Source: CAYQQJ01 sp964419935 (GTDB lineage Bacteria > Pseudomonadota > Gammaproteobacteria > Pseudomonadales > Cellvibrionaceae). From it: a stretch of DNA of 64,000 bases. A program made the position numbers and the translations under genes. The notes beneath the pieces were generated by a model. It saw nothing but the letters and a program-made list of their open reading frames with translations, made no database searches and was not told where the DNA came from. The stretch spans positions 6,131 through 70,130 of the forward strand of contig CAYQQJ010000020.1 of the NCBI GenBank assembly GCA_964419935.1, written 5' to 3'. Shown in pieces: positions 40,367 through 49,658 of the stretch; positions within the stretch are counted from its first letter, which is position 1; every line of letters begins with the position of its first letter.

Positions 40367-41512
40367 ATGGATGCTCAAGAACGGCCTTCCGCCGGAGCGG
40401 AATGTAAAATATACCAGCCATTGATCATTGCTTTCATAACAACATTAACAACACGGGAACGTCTTATCACTAACTCAATTATTTTTTCCGCTGATGACCT
40501 CCGTGAATCGGTGCATTTCATTCTCTCGCAACAGCGCGAATGCGGCGCCATTCCCTGGTACCAGGGCGGCAAGCTTGACCCTTGGGATCACACGGAAGCC
40601 GCGATGGCTTTGAGTGTCGGCGGTGCCTGGCAGCAAGCGCGGGCTGCTTATCAATGGCTGGCCGATAATCAGCTGGACGACGGCAGCTGGCACGCCCATT
40701 ATTTTTGTGACGATGAACTCTCACATAAAAAGGAGACCAACTTTGTTGCCTATCCCGCTACGGGAATATGGCATCACTACCTGATCACCGGCGACAAGAA
40801 ATTTCTGTCTCACTTTTTCCCGGTTATCGCCAAAGCCATTAATTATGTGCTGCAGTTTCAATCAACCCACGGTGAAATTTACTGGGCGACCAACGCGGAC
40901 AATCAACCGGAAAAAGACGCGTTGATTACCGCGTGCAGCTCCATTTTGCGCAGTCTCGAATGTGCATGCTTGGCGGCCCGCACACTGCACCGGGACTGCA
41001 GCACCTGGATTTCCGCGTACCGGCAACTGCACGACGCTTTACTGCACAAACCCGAAAGATTTGACCGAACCTGGGAAAGCAAAGCGCGCTTTTCCATGGA
41101 TTGGTACTATCCCATTCTCGCTGGCATATTCACACCGGAAGACGCGCGGATGCGGCTCGCCCAGCGCTGGCCGGAATTTATTGAAGCTGAATTGGGCTGT
41201 CGATGTGTCAGCGACGAACCCTGGGTGACCATGGCTGAAACCTCCGAGCTGGTCATCGCCCTAATTGCCGCAGGACAAAGACAAGAGGCCATAAACCTGT
41301 TCAACACACTCCACCAGTGGCGGGACGATGACGGTGGTTACTGGACGGGCTATGTGTTTCGCGACAAAGCGATTTGGCCGGAGGAAAAAACCACCTGGAC
41401 GGTAGGCGCAGTTATTCTGGCGGCGGATGCCATCAACCGGTTAACCGCCGGCTCAACGTTGTTTACACGCCCCACTCAACTGTTGGATTCAATTGCTGAA
41501 TCGAACTCTTGA
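40367..41512 (+). CDS. Alpha/alpha-barrel protein of the prenyltransferase-like family
   Basis: About 350-381 residues. Helical repeats with conserved DPWDHTEAAMAL, QLDDGSW, ATGIWHHYLITGD and DDDGGYWTGYVF motifs give an alpha/alpha barrel of the kind found in prenyltransferase, squalene cyclase and some glycoside hydrolases. No DDxxD or DXDD motif is obvious, so the reaction is unknown. The homologous part seems to begin near residue 40, and the first 35 codons run over the heptamer-repeat flank, so the true start may be further in (for example TTG 40,421). Its place after the GT4 and methyltransferase suggests a shared glycan pathway. Confidence 0.7.
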   Translation: MDAQERPSAGAECKIYQPLIIAFITTLTTRERLITNSIIFSADDLRESVHFILSQQRECGAIPWYQGGKLDPWDHTEAAMALSVGGAWQQARAAYQWLADNQLDDGSWHAHYFCDDELSHKKETNFVAYPATGIWHHYLITGDKKFLSHFFPVIAKAINYVLQFQSTHGEIYWATNADNQPEKDALITACSSILRSLECACLAARTLHRDCSTWISAYRQLHDALLHKPERFDRTWESKARFSMDWYYPILAGIFTPEDARMRLAQRWPEFIEAELGCRCVSDEPWVTMAETSELVIALIAAGQRQEAINLFNTLHQWRDDDGGYWTGYVFRDKAIWPEEKTTWTVGAVILAADAINRLTAGSTLFTRPTQLLDSIAESNS

Positions 41513-41818
41513 CTCGAATTATTGAATAAAGCCATAAACCGTATGGCTAAAACCGCTCATCGCGAAGACCAACAGAAACTCTGATTTGCAGTGGCGGTCA
41601 TAACGACGGAGTCCAGATGACAAAAATGCGCCGCTTGATGTGATAGCATGCGTTCAAGCGATTGAGAATACGTTCCCCCGTCGGCTCGGCGCTAATTTCT
41701 AGCCTGGATGGCGTGGTTTCTCCGTGCAAACAACCCCGCTTGGCGTTTGTAGCACAGCAATGATTCTAACTGCATCACCGAGATCTGTTTATCACTAATT
41801 CACAACAAAGGGATTAAT
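41513..41818. other. 306-bp gene-free interval
   Basis: No coding frame, clear repeat or terminator was found. It should carry the promoter of the lipoprotein gene at 41,819; an AAGGGATTAAT ribosome-site context precedes that ATG. Confidence 0.5.
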
Positions 41819-42682
41819 ATGAACAAATTACTTTTGGCGACAGCCTTGTCATTATCAGTTTATGGTTGCAGTGATGCCTCCGACCAGCAAAACACAGCCG
41901 CCGGAGCATCGTCCGTTCCAACGCTGACCCAGCAGTGGGAAACGCCGGAGCTGCGGGTACCGGAGTCTGTGCTGTACCACGAAAGCGAAGGCGAACGGTT
42001 CCTGCTGGTCTCGGAGATTGAAGGCGATGGCACCAAGGCCGATGGTCAGGGCGGTATTGCCAAGCTGTCATTGTCCGGCGAAATCATCAACCAGGACTGG
42101 GTGCGAGGCCTGCATGCGCCGAAAGGAATGGGCGTGCACGGCGGTAAACTCTATGTGGCAGACCTGCACGATGTGGCCGTTATCGATATGGCCTCGCAAA
42201 CCGTGGAACTGCGAATCCCTGTGGCCGACGCGGTATTCCTGAATGATATTGCTGTGGATGATACCGGCGTTGTTTATGTGTCCGACACCCGCACCAACAA
42301 GGTCCACCGCATCATTGACAATACCGCCGAGGTTTACCTGGAGGATATTGAAGGTGCTAATGGCCTCACCACCATCGGCAGTGATTTGTATATCGGTGCC
42401 AACGATACTCTGTGGAAGGTTGACGCCAACAAAAAAGTCACAGAAGTAACCGATGACTTTGAGGAAAACGCCGACGGTGTGGAAATGATCAAACCCAACG
42501 AGTTCCTCGTGAGCTGCTGGAAAGGCATCATTTATCACGTTGATGCCGAAGGCGAAGTCACCACCGTTCTGGACACTCGAGAAGCAGGCAGTAACACCGC
42601 CGACATCGGCTGGAATCCAGTCGACAAGATTCTCTACGTGCCGACCTTTTTGAAACATTCCGTCGTGGCTTATCAGTTGTAA
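41819..42682 (+). CDS. SMP-30/gluconolactonase-like beta-propeller lipoprotein
   Basis: The product has 287 residues with a signal sequence and lipobox SVYGC (Cys17). The rest follows the six-bladed propeller pattern of SMP-30/LRE proteins: FLLVSEIEGDG, APKGMGVHGGKLYVADL, NDIAVDDTGVVYVSDT, IYHVDAEGEV. Family members are metal-dependent lactonases or binding proteins. The pattern cannot settle which applies here. It is probably a lipoprotein of the periplasmic face. A 12-bp hairpin follows the stop codon. Confidence 0.78.
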   Translation: MNKLLLATALSLSVYGCSDASDQQNTAAGASSVPTLTQQWETPELRVPESVLYHESEGERFLLVSEIEGDGTKADGQGGIAKLSLSGEIINQDWVRGLHAPKGMGVHGGKLYVADLHDVAVIDMASQTVELRIPVADAVFLNDIAVDDTGVVYVSDTRTNKVHRIIDNTAEVYLEDIEGANGLTTIGSDLYIGANDTLWKVDANKKVTEVTDDFEENADGVEMIKPNEFLVSCWKGIIYHVDAEGEVTTVLDTREAGSNTADIGWNPVDKILYVPTFLKHSVVAYQL

Positions 42683-42692
42683 GATCACTTCA

Positions 42693-42720
42693 ATGATGAC
42701 CTGGTTATCCAGGTCATCAT
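42693..42720. terminator. Hairpin between convergent propeller lipoprotein and methyltransferase genes
   Basis: ATGATGACCTGG (42,693-42,704), a TTAT loop and CCAGGTCATCAT (42,709-42,720) form a perfect 12-bp stem 10 bp after one stop and 14 bp before the other. There is no T run, so it may stop or protect both transcripts. Confidence 0.7.
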
Positions 42721-42734
42721 CTTACCGCAGCTTC

Positions 42735-43358
42735 TTATTTTTTCCGCAAAACGCCCAGCGAATTTATCGTTTCCTCCCACTCGAACTTACCGCTTTCCAA
42801 TACAGCTTGCAGCGCCAAATAGGGCCCTTGTCCACCGTCTTCGGGATTGGGGAAAATATCGTGGATCGCCAGAACACCGCCGGGCAGAATATGGCGGGAC
42901 CAATCCAGACAGTCCTGCCGGGACATCGCATGGCTGTGGCCACCGTCAACAAACACCATGGACAGGGGTGTCGCCCAATGGCGGGCCGCCAGAGCCGAGC
43001 TGGCGACCACGGGCACGACTGTATCTGCCAATTCGAAAATATCCAGGGTTTTGCGAAAGCGGGTGAAGCTGTCCATGCACTGATTGGCTGCATCGAACAG
43101 TTCCGGATCGTGATACTCTTCACCCACCTGATGTTCTTCCGAGCCGCGATGATGATCGACCGCATAAACGGTCATGCCGCAACTCTGGCAAGCGCTGCCG
43201 AGGTAGACAGTGGATTTACCACAATAGCTGCCGATTTCCAGACAGGGACCGAGGGGCGCGACGGCCTGTGCCAGATGGTAAAGATGTGCGGCTTCATCGT
43301 CAGCCAAAAAACCTTTTATCGCATGTTGCGTCACACGCGCATGCAGTTGATCAATCAT
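42735..43358 (-). CDS. Class I SAM-dependent methyltransferase (Methyltransf_24-like)
   Basis: The product has 207 residues. Motif I is CLEIGSYCGKSTVYLG, and VYAVDHH and SMVFVDGGHSHAMSRQD follow, the pattern of the methyltransferase_24 group often found in surface-glycan clusters. Substrate unknown. Its start lies 55 bp from the divergent acyltransferase start. Confidence 0.85.
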   Translation of the reverse strand: MIDQLHARVTQHAIKGFLADDEAAHLYHLAQAVAPLGPCLEIGSYCGKSTVYLGSACQSCGMTVYAVDHHRGSEEHQVGEEYHDPELFDAANQCMDSFTRFRKTLDIFELADTVVPVVASSALAARHWATPLSMVFVDGGHSHAMSRQDCLDWSRHILPGGVLAIHDIFPNPEDGGQGPYLALQAVLESGKFEWEETINSLGVLRKK

Positions 43359-43413
43359 AAATGTGCCTTGAATAAAGGTGCCTTAAATAAAAGTGCCTTG
43401 AAGTGAGATAACC

Positions 43414-44136
43414 GTGCGCAAAGAGCATCGGCCGTTTTTTATTAAACAACTACAGAATCGTTGGTCGGCGTTTTATGTCCGGCGCTGGATCCGCCCGCAG
43501 TTCGACGCGCTCGGAAAAAGTCCCACGTTGGTCGCACCGTCCAGCCTGAAAATTTTCGGCACTCATATCTGCGCCGGCGATTATCTTCACCTTATCAGCA
43601 GCCCCACAAAGCCGGTGAGTCTAACTACCTGGCGAAGCAAACAGGGTGAAGGCCGCATCAGTATTGGCAACTATTGTTTAATTTCACCCGGCGCGGAAAT
43701 TACCTCCGCCGAACATATTCGTATTGGCGATAGTTGCATGATCGCCGCAGAGGTCGTTATCAGTGACAGCGATTGGCACGGACTCTATAACCGCACTCGC
43801 CCTTTCCGCTGCACCGAACCTGTTACCATTGCCAATAATGTTTGGTTGGGACAACGCAGTATTATCTGCAAAGGCGTAACCATCGGCGAGAACAGCGTCA
43901 TTGGTGCCGGCGCTGTGGTTACGCGGGATATTCCAGCGAACGTTGTGGCCGCCGGCAATCCAGCGCGCGTGGTCAAACAACTGAATCCCAACAGACGCCG
44001 ATTAACGCGAGAATTCCTGTTTCAAAATGGCGACTATTACGGCAAAAACCAGAACGAACTGGACCGATACCTTTTGCATGACAACCGCTTTTTGTCCTGG
44101 TTGCGCGTGCTGTGCAAGCCGGGAAAACGGGACTGA
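43414..44136 (+). CDS. Left-handed beta-helix acyltransferase
   Basis: The product has 240 residues with hexapeptide repeats (ISIGNYCLISPGAEITSAEH, IGDSCMIAAEVVI, IANNVWLG, KGVTIGENSVIGAGAVVTRDI) and the VAAGNPARVVK end typical of maltose/galactoside and polysaccharide O-acetyltransferases. GTG start. Likely acetylates a sugar of a surface glycan, in line with the glycosyltransferase and methyltransferases nearby. Confidence 0.88.
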   Translation: MRKEHRPFFIKQLQNRWSAFYVRRWIRPQFDALGKSPTLVAPSSLKIFGTHICAGDYLHLISSPTKPVSLTTWRSKQGEGRISIGNYCLISPGAEITSAEHIRIGDSCMIAAEVVISDSDWHGLYNRTRPFRCTEPVTIANNVWLGQRSIICKGVTIGENSVIGAGAVVTRDIPANVVAAGNPARVVKQLNPNRRRLTREFLFQNGDYYGKNQNELDRYLLHDNRFLSWLRVLCKPGKRD

Positions 44137-44168
44137 ATTTAATGGCACTGACTCCAACGACGATTTTC

Positions 44169-44246
44169 GTCATTCCCGCGCAGGCGGGAATCTCAGGGTT
44201 TGCAGGTCACCGGATGACTATGGATTCCCGCCTGCGCGGGAATGAC
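44169..44246. repeat. Paired inverted arms GTCATTCCCGCG-type, copy 1
   Basis: A 24-bp arm (44,169-44,192, itself a hairpin of ATTCCCGC and GCGGGAAT) is repeated exactly in reverse complement at 44,223-44,246. This is the layout of REP-like palindromic pairs. A second copy lies at 54,960-55,036. Confidence 0.85.
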
Positions 44247-44326
44247 AGCACTTGAGTAAGTGCCATTAGGGACTGAGCTCTTTACCGCACCTTCACTACT
44301 CATCGAGTGCACCGAGAGAGTTTGTT

Positions 44327-44470
44327 ATCACGGATGGGCCTTTTGAAACCCTCGCGGCAGGGACGCCGCGGGACCGCTCTTTGGCATCCTGCCATCGCGG
44401 CATTAGTGCGTCCATGCACGTCGGAGCCACATGGACGTGTTTATGCGTTTTCAAAAGGCCCATCCGTGAT
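44327..44470. repeat. 144-bp element with 22-bp terminal inverted repeats
   Basis: ATCACGGATGGGCCTTTTGA begins the 22-bp left end (44,327-44,348), and its exact complement is at 44,449-44,470. Inside are a GCGGCAGGGACGCCGC hairpin and GAGCCACATGGACGTGTTT, a diverged form of the core seen at 12,019-12,225 and 34,332-34,436. Confidence 0.75.
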
Positions 44471-44612
44471 GACAAACGGCGCGCAGCCCCAGTACCATTT
44501 TTATCGTGCACTGAACAAAATACAAAGCCACGGTAGATGGTGTGGATGTTTTCAGCCCGGCATCGACATTGTCGAATGCAGCTACGAAACTCGGCACCAC
44601 CGGCAAATCATT

Positions 44613-45242
44613 TCAGTCTTCGGCAACGGCCAAGGCAATAGCCTCCGACAACTGGTTAAGCAGATCATTCAGGGCGGCTACGTATGCTTCATAGGACTTA
44701 TCCGCCGCGCTAATGCGAGCGCTGAATTTCTCCGCGCGCAATTCCTCACCCCCATTACTGGAAAGAAGCCGCCACTTGGCTTGCAGCACCACATCGCCAC
44801 CGCGCTCACCAGAGAATTTTTCGAACACAACGCGAATTTGCTGCTCGGGTCGTGCGCGATTATCCCAGGGAAAGGGCCAAACCTGATCCGTTCCCAGATA
44901 CGCAGAAAGGTTATCCGCGAGAACCCGCACCACAGCTGCGTTGAGATCTCCCGCCCACACTGCATAAGGCGCAACCTCAATCTGCTGGCCACCGGACTCA
45001 CTGACAACTCCCGGGTGATCAAGCAGCTCCGGCAATTTGACCGGGCCGACACCGAGGCTGCCGCGATAGGGTTGCGCTACACGTTGCTCCGTATCCTGGT
45101 CGGCGACCAGGGTGAAAAAATCGGTTTTGTATGCCGGCCCCGAACAAGCTGCCACCAGTGCGAGAACCACGCCCACCAGGAACTGGCATTTCCATCTGCG
45201 TATCGGTGCAACCGAGGCCGCGTCTGCGTCAAGGGAACTCAT
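44613..45242 (-). CDS. pqiC: PqiC-type lipoprotein of the PqiABC lipid-transport system
   Basis: The product has 209 residues with a long basic N-terminus, then a lipobox VAAC (about Cys33). The remainder fits the ABC-transport auxiliary component (LppC/PqiC) family: FFTLVAD, SLGVGPVKLPELLD and YAVWAGDL motifs. PqiC forms an outer-membrane-associated ring that receives the PqiB needle. Its ATG overlaps the pqiB stop by 4 bp (ATGA). Confidence 0.88.
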   Translation of the reverse strand: MSSLDADAASVAPIRRWKCQFLVGVVLALVAACSGPAYKTDFFTLVADQDTEQRVAQPYRGSLGVGPVKLPELLDHPGVVSESGGQQIEVAPYAVWAGDLNAAVVRVLADNLSAYLGTDQVWPFPWDNRARPEQQIRVVFEKFSGERGGDVVLQAKWRLLSSNGGEELRAEKFSARISAADKSYEAYVAALNDLLNQLSEAIALAVAED

Positions 45243-46840
45243 TCTTTGTCGACTCCAAATATCAGCGCGTTGGGATAGCGGTTAAGCTCTTCAGTCAAAG
45301 CATCAAAGGAGCGAGCCGCATCATCAATGGATTTGAGTGTTTCGATCATTTCATGATGCAACTCGGAATCCGGTGCCAGCGTGCGGTCAAAGGTTTTGAG
45401 CGTTTGCTGCATCTGCTGCAATGCGCTGTTGGCGCTGGCCATGGTTTCGTCCAGTGCTTTGGATGCGCTTTCGACATGGGACAAGGTATTGTCGAACTTC
45501 TGCGCCGTTTGCTGCTTTTCCAGCACCGCGAGCGAACGGTTCAGGCTTGCCATGCTGGCCGCCAGATCCTTGCCGATCGCGTCAAACGGCACCTTGTTCA
45601 GCTTGTCGATAACCGAGGCGAGTTCACGGCTCATTTGGTCCAGGGAATCATTCACGGTAGGAATAACGGAGTAATTTTCGAGGCGCACAAATTCGCCGGC
45701 GGCCTCATCCGTAAATGATAAGTCGATGTAGCGGGAGCCGGTCACCAGGTTGGCGGTTTTCAATTGTGCCCGCAGGCCCTGTCGCACCATTTCCTCCATG
45801 AAGTCGTCGGTTTCAGCGCGACTCGGGTCGGTATTGGGATAAAGCCTCTGCGGCTCCACCGCGATATAAACATACAAACTCTTGGTGCCCTTATCTGCGT
45901 TGTCCAGGGCTACGTCGATCACCTCACCTATGGTGATGCCGCGATATTCCACCGGCGCGCCTATCGCAAGGCCACGCACGGATCCGCCAAACTTCAACAG
46001 ATAGTAATACTCCAGACTGTAGCGACCGGCCAGTACCGCATCCTTGTCCTCATAAAGCAGAAATCGCTCGCCTTCCGCGGCCGTCGCGGTTCCGCCGAAG
46101 TCCACGGAATTCTCAAACGCAATGCCACCGGAAATCAGCGACGCCAGCGAGGACATTTGGGCTTTCAAGCCATCGGCACCGATGCTAAAACCGAAGCCGC
46201 TGACATTCCAGAAGCGGCTGCGGGTTTGAACCAATTGATGATACGGTGCGGGCACAAAGATATTCACTGCGACGTGGTCGCCGTTTTCCGCCAGATGGTA
46301 ACTGGTGACTTCACCCACTTTGAATTGCCGGTAATAGACCGGCGAGCCAATGTCGAGGGAGCCCAATTCTTCGGCCTGCAGCACAAAGCTGCGGCCCTCC
46401 TCATCCGAGCGCACAGCCGGGGGGTCATCCAGGCCAACAAACACGGACTGATCGACACCGGGTTCGCCGGGATCCATCACGATATATACGCCGGAAATCA
46501 GCGTACCGATATTGGAAATACCGCTGGCGCTGACCCTGGGTGCGACTACCCAAAAGCGCGTGTTGCTGCCCAGATGGCGGGACACGCCCTGCTCCAGTTC
46601 GGCGATGACGCGTACTTGCCGAAGATCCGCCGTCAGTCGCACCGATGTCACCTTGCCGACTTCCACATCCTTCAAGCGTATTTTTGTCTTGCCGACTTCG
46701 ATACCACTCGCACTGTCGAAAACAATTTCGACTTCAGTGCCGCGTTGTTCCCAGGCGCGATAGCCGAGCCCGAACGCAATCAAGAGTGCGGCAATAGGCA
46801 CGATCCAGACGGGAGAAAGTTTGCTGAGTCGTTTTAACAT
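45239..46840 (-). CDS. pqiB: PqiB, MCE-domain protein spanning the periplasm
   Basis: The product has 533 residues. One N-terminal membrane helix, three MCE (MlaD) domains (about 40-135, 155-215 and 280-385; GIEVGKTKIRLKDVEVGKV, DIGSPVYYRQFKVGEV, GAPVEYRGITIGEV) and a C-terminal coiled coil (about 415-525). This equals the E. coli PqiB layout. It forms a hollow needle for lipid movement between the membranes. Middle gene of pqiABC. Confidence 0.95.
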   Translation of the reverse strand: MLKRLSKLSPVWIVPIAALLIAFGLGYRAWEQRGTEVEIVFDSASGIEVGKTKIRLKDVEVGKVTSVRLTADLRQVRVIAELEQGVSRHLGSNTRFWVVAPRVSASGISNIGTLISGVYIVMDPGEPGVDQSVFVGLDDPPAVRSDEEGRSFVLQAEELGSLDIGSPVYYRQFKVGEVTSYHLAENGDHVAVNIFVPAPYHQLVQTRSRFWNVSGFGFSIGADGLKAQMSSLASLISGGIAFENSVDFGGTATAAEGERFLLYEDKDAVLAGRYSLEYYYLLKFGGSVRGLAIGAPVEYRGITIGEVIDVALDNADKGTKSLYVYIAVEPQRLYPNTDPSRAETDDFMEEMVRQGLRAQLKTANLVTGSRYIDLSFTDEAAGEFVRLENYSVIPTVNDSLDQMSRELASVIDKLNKVPFDAIGKDLAASMASLNRSLAVLEKQQTAQKFDNTLSHVESASKALDETMASANSALQQMQQTLKTFDRTLAPDSELHHEMIETLKSIDDAARSFDALTEELNRYPNALIFGVDKE

Positions 46841-46886
46841 GGGGCGTCAGATTCGCTCGGATTCAAGGTTCATTCCTGATTAACGG

Positions 46887-48152
46887 TTAATCAACGGGGA
46901 CATTGGAAGTTCCAGGCCGCTCCACTCGCTGTCCATCCCACAGAAGACGCGGATCGAAAGTGTGCGTGGCGAACATCGTCAGTACGACGACTCCGCCAAA
47001 GGCAACAATGGCGCCGTGGGGTTCAACGTGGCCAAACAGGCCGAATTGTACCAAGGCCACCAACAGCGTGACGACAAATACGTCCACCATGGACCAGCGC
47101 CCCACAAGCTCAATGGCGCGAAACAGATTCTGTTGCTGCCTGGTCTCCATGGACACGCCGCGCTTCACGGCCCAGAGCAAATAGGTCAGCACAACCAGCT
47201 TGGCGATAGGCACGATGATGCTCGCCACAAAAACCACGATCGCCGCCCACCAGGAACCTTCCTGTATCAGGGCGACCACACCGGAAAATATGGTGTCTGT
47301 ACGGGTAACGCCGAACGAGGTGAACGACATAATCGGCAAAACGTTCGCAGGAATGTAGAGAATGGCGGACGCCAACAGCAGTGCCGCCGTTTTCTGAAAA
47401 CTGTGGGGAATGCGCTCGTGCAGCTGCTCGTGGCAACGGGGGCAACGCTGCTCCCGGCGGACAATGCTGCGCCCCACCAGCGCTTGGCAGGTGGTGCAGG
47501 CAAACACCGGCTCGTCGGGTTGCTCAACAAAATAGTTTTCCCGGTGCAGCCAGGTCCAAATCTGCCGTCGATCCATCACAAAGTATGCGCCCACCAATGC
47601 GGCCACCACAAAGAAGAACGAGTACATCGCCGGCCCCGGCACAATAGCCGCGGTCTCGGCGAGCTTTACCATGCTCACCAACACTGCCAAGGCAAAAATT
47701 TCCAACATACTCCAGGGCTGCATTACCACCAGCCAGCGGAAAACCTGGATTTGCCCCGGCAACCTGCGCTGCAACCGGTAGGGAATCAACAAGTACAGCA
47801 AGCCGGTGATCTCAAGCAACGGCATCAGCACAATGGTGACAAAAACCAGAGCAGCCAATAACCACTGCCCGTGTTCCGTCAAAGCAATAACGCCGGACAG
47901 GATACTGGCTTCCTGGTACATGCCCGCGGCTTTCAGAGCCAGAAAAGGAAAACTGATACTGACAATAAAAAGTATCGCAGCGGCCAGAGTGTATGCGGTT
48001 GCAAAATCCAGCCAGCGCGGGCGATACAAATACAGCGCAGAGCCGCAGTTTTCACAGGCCAATGTGGCCTTGACAGCCTGGTTGGTTGGCGCCGTTTGCA
48101 CGTGTCCGCAGCGATGGCAGGCGAGCCAGTCTTTTCGTTCGGCATGGATCAT
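46887..48152 (-). CDS. pqiA: PqiA integral inner-membrane protein
   Basis: The product has 421 residues. Two zinc-ribbon parts (CHRCGHVQ/CENCGS and CTTCQALV/CPRCHEQLHER) each precede a four-helix membrane half, as in PqiA and the related LetA/YebS proteins. First gene of the pqiABC operon, 46 bp before pqiB. The family energises or gates lipid delivery to PqiB. Confidence 0.94.
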   Translation of the reverse strand: MIHAERKDWLACHRCGHVQTAPTNQAVKATLACENCGSALYLYRPRWLDFATAYTLAAAILFIVSISFPFLALKAAGMYQEASILSGVIALTEHGQWLLAALVFVTIVLMPLLEITGLLYLLIPYRLQRRLPGQIQVFRWLVVMQPWSMLEIFALAVLVSMVKLAETAAIVPGPAMYSFFFVVAALVGAYFVMDRRQIWTWLHRENYFVEQPDEPVFACTTCQALVGRSIVRREQRCPRCHEQLHERIPHSFQKTAALLLASAILYIPANVLPIMSFTSFGVTRTDTIFSGVVALIQEGSWWAAIVVFVASIIVPIAKLVVLTYLLWAVKRGVSMETRQQQNLFRAIELVGRWSMVDVFVVTLLVALVQFGLFGHVEPHGAIVAFGGVVVLTMFATHTFDPRLLWDGQRVERPGTSNVPVD

Positions 48153-48221
48153 TGTTGGCGCTCAGGCACCTCAATTGATTCGAAGATAAAAACAGTTGCC
48201 AGAATAATGCCCCAGCACCCG

Positions 48222-48254
48222 TACCCCGGATGAAGTGCAACGCAATCCGGGGTA
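48222..48254. repeat. Hairpin with GC-rich arms upstream of pqiA
   Basis: TACCCCGGAT and ATCCGGGGTA form perfect 10-bp arms around a 13-nt loop. The ACTTCATCCGGGG-type sequence looks like a widespread intergenic palindromic repeat. Between the start of pqiA and the end of ubiI. Confidence 0.6.
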
Positions 48255-48355
48255 ACCAGCGGCAGGTCTTCCCGAATTCCGTTGCACTCCATCCAGGCTA
48301 CGCTCTCCTCTACCTCTCAGATAGAATTTGACACGGCCACCGGAGCAACCGACTG

Positions 48356-49615
48356 TTATTCGGTGGCAATAGCCGCCAAACGCTTTTTCAGCCAGGCCTG
48401 CTCATTGACGAATGTCATCCCGGCATTGCGCAACCAGCGCACACCGGGCGCTTCGGCAGCGAACAGCCGCTTGAACGACTCCATGGTGGCCATCGCGGCC
48501 ATATTGTGCACCTGTCGTCGTCGCTCATAACGTTTGAGGATGGAGCAATCGCCAAGAAAAACCTTACGCTGGCAAGCGCGCAAAATTTCTTCGCCCAGCA
48601 CCTTGGCATCACGCAACCCCAAATTGACGCCCTGCCCCGCCAGTGGATGCAAGCTATGGGCGGCGTCGCCGACCAGCGCCACACGGGGCTGCCAGTAGCG
48701 CACCGCATGGCGCTGTTGCAGAGGGATTGCGTGGCGCTGGTCCGCGTGAAGAACACGACCCAAACGATGTTCGAACGCGTTGCCCAGCCGCTGGCAGAAA
48801 CTCTCATCATCCAGCGCCATCAGCTCGTCGGCCTCTTCAGTCACGATGGACCAGACGATCGAGGAATAGCAGCTTTCAGCGGTGGATTTGGCCGCACCTG
48901 TGGGAGACACCTGCAAAGGCAGAAAGGCCAGCGGACCGGAGGTCTGGAACCGCTGCCATGCGGTAAATTCATGACTGCGCTCGGTGCGCACAGTGGTCAC
49001 TATGGCGGAATGACCGTAGTCCCATGCGCGGGTACGAAACCCGGCCATTGCGCGAATCGTCGAGGTGGCGCCATCCGCCGCCACAAGCAGCCGCGTGTGA
49101 AGCGTCTCGCCATTATCGAGCTCGACAGTCACAGGTTCCCGCGAAGTTGCTGCATCAGGAACTGCAAAATTCTGGAGCCGGTGGCCAAACTTGCAGCGCA
49201 CCCCCGTCGCCGCCAGCTCTTCCTGCAGGCGTTGATGCAATGCCGCAACCGCCACGCTGTTTTCGACAATGTGGCCCAGCACCGGCTGATGCAGTTGCTC
49301 GCTGTTGAATTGGATGCTGCCGGTGCCCTCCCCGTCCCACACCTGCATGGCACGGTAGGGGCAGGCGCGCATGGCACTGATTTTCGGCCAGACGTTCAGA
49401 TATTCCAGCAGCTCCTGGGAGCCTGGACTAAGGGCCACCACGCGGGGGTCAAATTGCTCGCCACTGTAGGTCGCAGGGGCGGGCGCAGCGTCGAGCAGTA
49501 CAATGCGCAAGTCTGGTTGTTTCTGGCTGAGGTAACAGGCGAGAGTCGCCCCCACCAGGCCAGCACCGGCAATCACCAGATCACATTCAGTCGGCTCGAG
49601 TTTGCCTGATGTCAC
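48356..49615 (-). CDS. ubiI: Ubiquinone biosynthesis flavin hydroxylase (UbiI/VisC type)
   Basis: Start set at GTG 49,615, which gives about 419 residues and directly precedes the FAD-binding LVIAGAGLVGATLACYL; the frame is open 168 bp further but that part has no homologous content. The second FAD motif GDAAHSLHPLAGQGVNLGL is intact. In the ygfB-pepP-ubiH-ubiI order this gene corresponds to visC/ubiI, which adds the C5 hydroxyl in ubiquinone synthesis. UbiF cannot be excluded by sequence alone. Confidence 0.9.
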   Translation of the reverse strand: MTSGKLEPTECDLVIAGAGLVGATLACYLSQKQPDLRIVLLDAAPAPATYSGEQFDPRVVALSPGSQELLEYLNVWPKISAMRACPYRAMQVWDGEGTGSIQFNSEQLHQPVLGHIVENSVAVAALHQRLQEELAATGVRCKFGHRLQNFAVPDAATSREPVTVELDNGETLHTRLLVAADGATSTIRAMAGFRTRAWDYGHSAIVTTVRTERSHEFTAWQRFQTSGPLAFLPLQVSPTGAAKSTAESCYSSIVWSIVTEEADELMALDDESFCQRLGNAFEHRLGRVLHADQRHAIPLQQRHAVRYWQPRVALVGDAAHSLHPLAGQGVNLGLRDAKVLGEEILRACQRKVFLGDCSILKRYERRRQVHNMAAMATMESFKRLFAAEAPGVRWLRNAGMTFVNEQAWLKKRLAAIATE

Positions 49616-49658
49616 GATGCATCTCTCTTTAAATAGATCATGTTCACATTGATCCTGT

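Larger units (their letters stand above)
44137..44612. repeat. 476-bp intergenic region holding two repeat types
   Basis: No gene. Contains paired 24-bp inverted arms (44,169-44,246) and a 144-bp element with 22-bp terminal inverted repeats (44,327-44,470). The rest (44,471-44,612) shows nothing recognisable. Confidence 0.6.

Noticed and set aside
45764..46837. 357-codon frame opposite pqiB
   Set aside because: Antisense to three MCE domains, no independent support.
48506..49609. 367-codon frame opposite ubiI
   Set aside because: Antisense to FAD motifs of ubiI; no ribosome site or motifs.
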